59,457 nucleotides of DNA from Gemmatimonadales bacterium (GTDB lineage: Bacteria > Gemmatimonadota > Gemmatimonadetes > Longimicrobiales > Gaopeijiaceae), in assembly GCA_007692605.1 (NCBI GenBank), contig REBS01000111.1, positions 1-59,457 on the forward strand, read 5' to 3'. The translations under genes and the position numbers were made by a program. The notes below the pieces were generated by a model. That model was not told where the DNA came from and made no database searches. It saw only the letters and a list, made by a program, of their open reading frames with translations. The first letter of the stretch is position 1. Each line of letters starts with the position of its first letter. Positions 58,709 through 59,457 of the stretch are shown piece after piece.

Positions 58709-59457
58709 TTGATCACCGACCCGAGCGGAGGGTCCACCCTGGACCTCCCGGAGGACCTCCAGCTCCTCCGGCCACTGGGCGAGGGCCAGACGGCCCGGGT
58801 CCACCTGGCGCGGGAGCCTGCGCTCGCCCGCCTGGTTGCGGTGAAGGTGCTTCGTCCTCACGTGGCCGCAGACCCCATCGCCCGCCGGCGCTTCGAGCGC
58901 GAGGCCCGATCGGCGGCCCGGATTTCGCACCCGCACGTGACCCGGGTCCACAGGGTCGGGCGGCTCCCCGGGGACGAACCCTACATCGTCATGGAGTACA
59001 TCGAGGGGAGGACGGTCCGGGACATCCTCGACGCGCAGGGGCCGATGGCGACTCCGGTTGCCCGCCGGATCCTCGCCGAAGTGGCGTCGGCGCTCGAGGC
59101 GACCCACGACCAGGGGATCATCCACCGCGATGTCCGGCCGGATAACATCCTGGTCGAGAACCGCACGGGCAGGGCGGTTCTGGGGGACTTCGGGATCGCC
59201 GCCCTCCTCGAGTCCGGGTCGGAACCGGGGCTGAAGCTCACCGGTGCGGGGATACGGCTGGGAGATGTCCGATACCTGAGCCCCGAGCAGATCCACGGCT
59301 GGCCCGTCACGGAAGAGAGCGATGTCTACTCCTTCGGGGTTCTGGCCTATGAAGTCCTCACCGGTGAGGGTCCCCATCGTGGCCATTCGGACCAGGAGGT
59401 CATCTCCGGGCACCTGCAGAACAATCCGACGCCCCTCCGGGAGCTCCGGCCGGAGCT
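58709..59457 (+). CDS. PknB-type Ser/Thr protein kinase, N-terminal part (cut by window end)
   Basis: The first 249 residues of a Hanks-type kinase; the window ends inside the domain. The Gly loop is LGEGQTARVHLA, the ATP Lys is Lys46 in VAVKVL, the catalytic loop is HRDVRPDN (Asp141, Asn146) and DFG is GDFGIA (Asp160), followed by LSPEQ. The usual Lys two places after the catalytic Asp is Arg143. It starts with TTG, with GGAG six bases ahead; no ATG or GTG in this frame is better. The C-terminal part cannot be seen. Confidence 0.85.
   Translation, partial: MITDPSGGSTLDLPEDLQLLRPLGEGQTARVHLAREPALARLVAVKVLRPHVAADPIARRRFEREARSAARISHPHVTRVHRVGRLPGDEPYIVMEYIEGRTVRDILDAQGPMATPVARRILAEVASALEATHDQGIIHRDVRPDNILVENRTGRAVLGDFGIAALLESGSEPGLKLTGAGIRLGDVRYLSPEQIHGWPVTEESDVYSFGVLAYEVLTGEGPHRGHSDQEVISGHLQNNPTPLRELRPE

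Overview
The window is a high-G+C bacterial chromosome segment with dense coding on both strands and almost no mobile DNA. The mix suggests a Gram-negative, diderm, probably Gemmatimonadota-like heterotroph: a TonB-dependent receptor, FadL and small beta-barrels, many secreted M20/M24/S9/DUF885 hydrolases, SARP-like regulators carrying membrane segments, hybrid PAS kinases and a PknB-type kinase. The phylum is an inference from gene content only. No tRNA, rRNA, CRISPR, insertion sequence or prophage gene was seen.

Region 1 (1-14.5 kb): TonB-dependent receptor; FAS1 lipoprotein; a serB-like/serA pair ending on glpX; an ABC drug-type exporter; an acetolactate-synthase-like enzyme and PPK2; an operon of nitroreductase-like protein, OsmC and methyltransferase; mscL. 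Region 2 (14.5-26.4 kb): HesB-like protein, secreted M24 and DUF885 enzymes, a beta-barrel with a WD40/CsgG-like partner, a membrane SARP/TPR protein, and a two-subunit periplasmic molybdenum hydroxylase. Region 3 (26.4-37.7 kb): hybrid histidine kinase, a 1240-residue SARP-ATPase-propeller fusion, an rtcB gene that seems to start with ATC, an aminotransferase pseudogene, amidase, DUF429, dienelactone hydrolase, DUF309. Region 4 (37.7-45.4 kb): an ADP/ATP-carrier-like transporter fused to HEAT repeats and a cyclic-nucleotide domain, in an operon with a response regulator and a minimal histidine kinase; then an exported phosphatase convergent with an exported FAM20-like kinase. Region 5 (45.4-59.5 kb): a 515-bp intergenic region with a long inverted repeat and tandem TnTACA repeats ahead of a second FAS1 lipoprotein, then M20 peptidase, cold-shock protein, deacetylase, FadL plus SGNH hydrolase, a MEDS-type hybrid kinase, an S9 peptidase, a zinc-ribbon membrane protein and the start of a Ser/Thr kinase.

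The most unusual parts are the transporter-HEAT-cNMP operon, the exported kinase/phosphatase pair, the CarH/LitR-like repeats, the two membrane SARP-like proteins, and the two palindromes upstream of the first FAS1 gene. Where promoters could be read, they follow a TTG-type -35, a 17-18 bp spacer and a TAnnnT-type -10.
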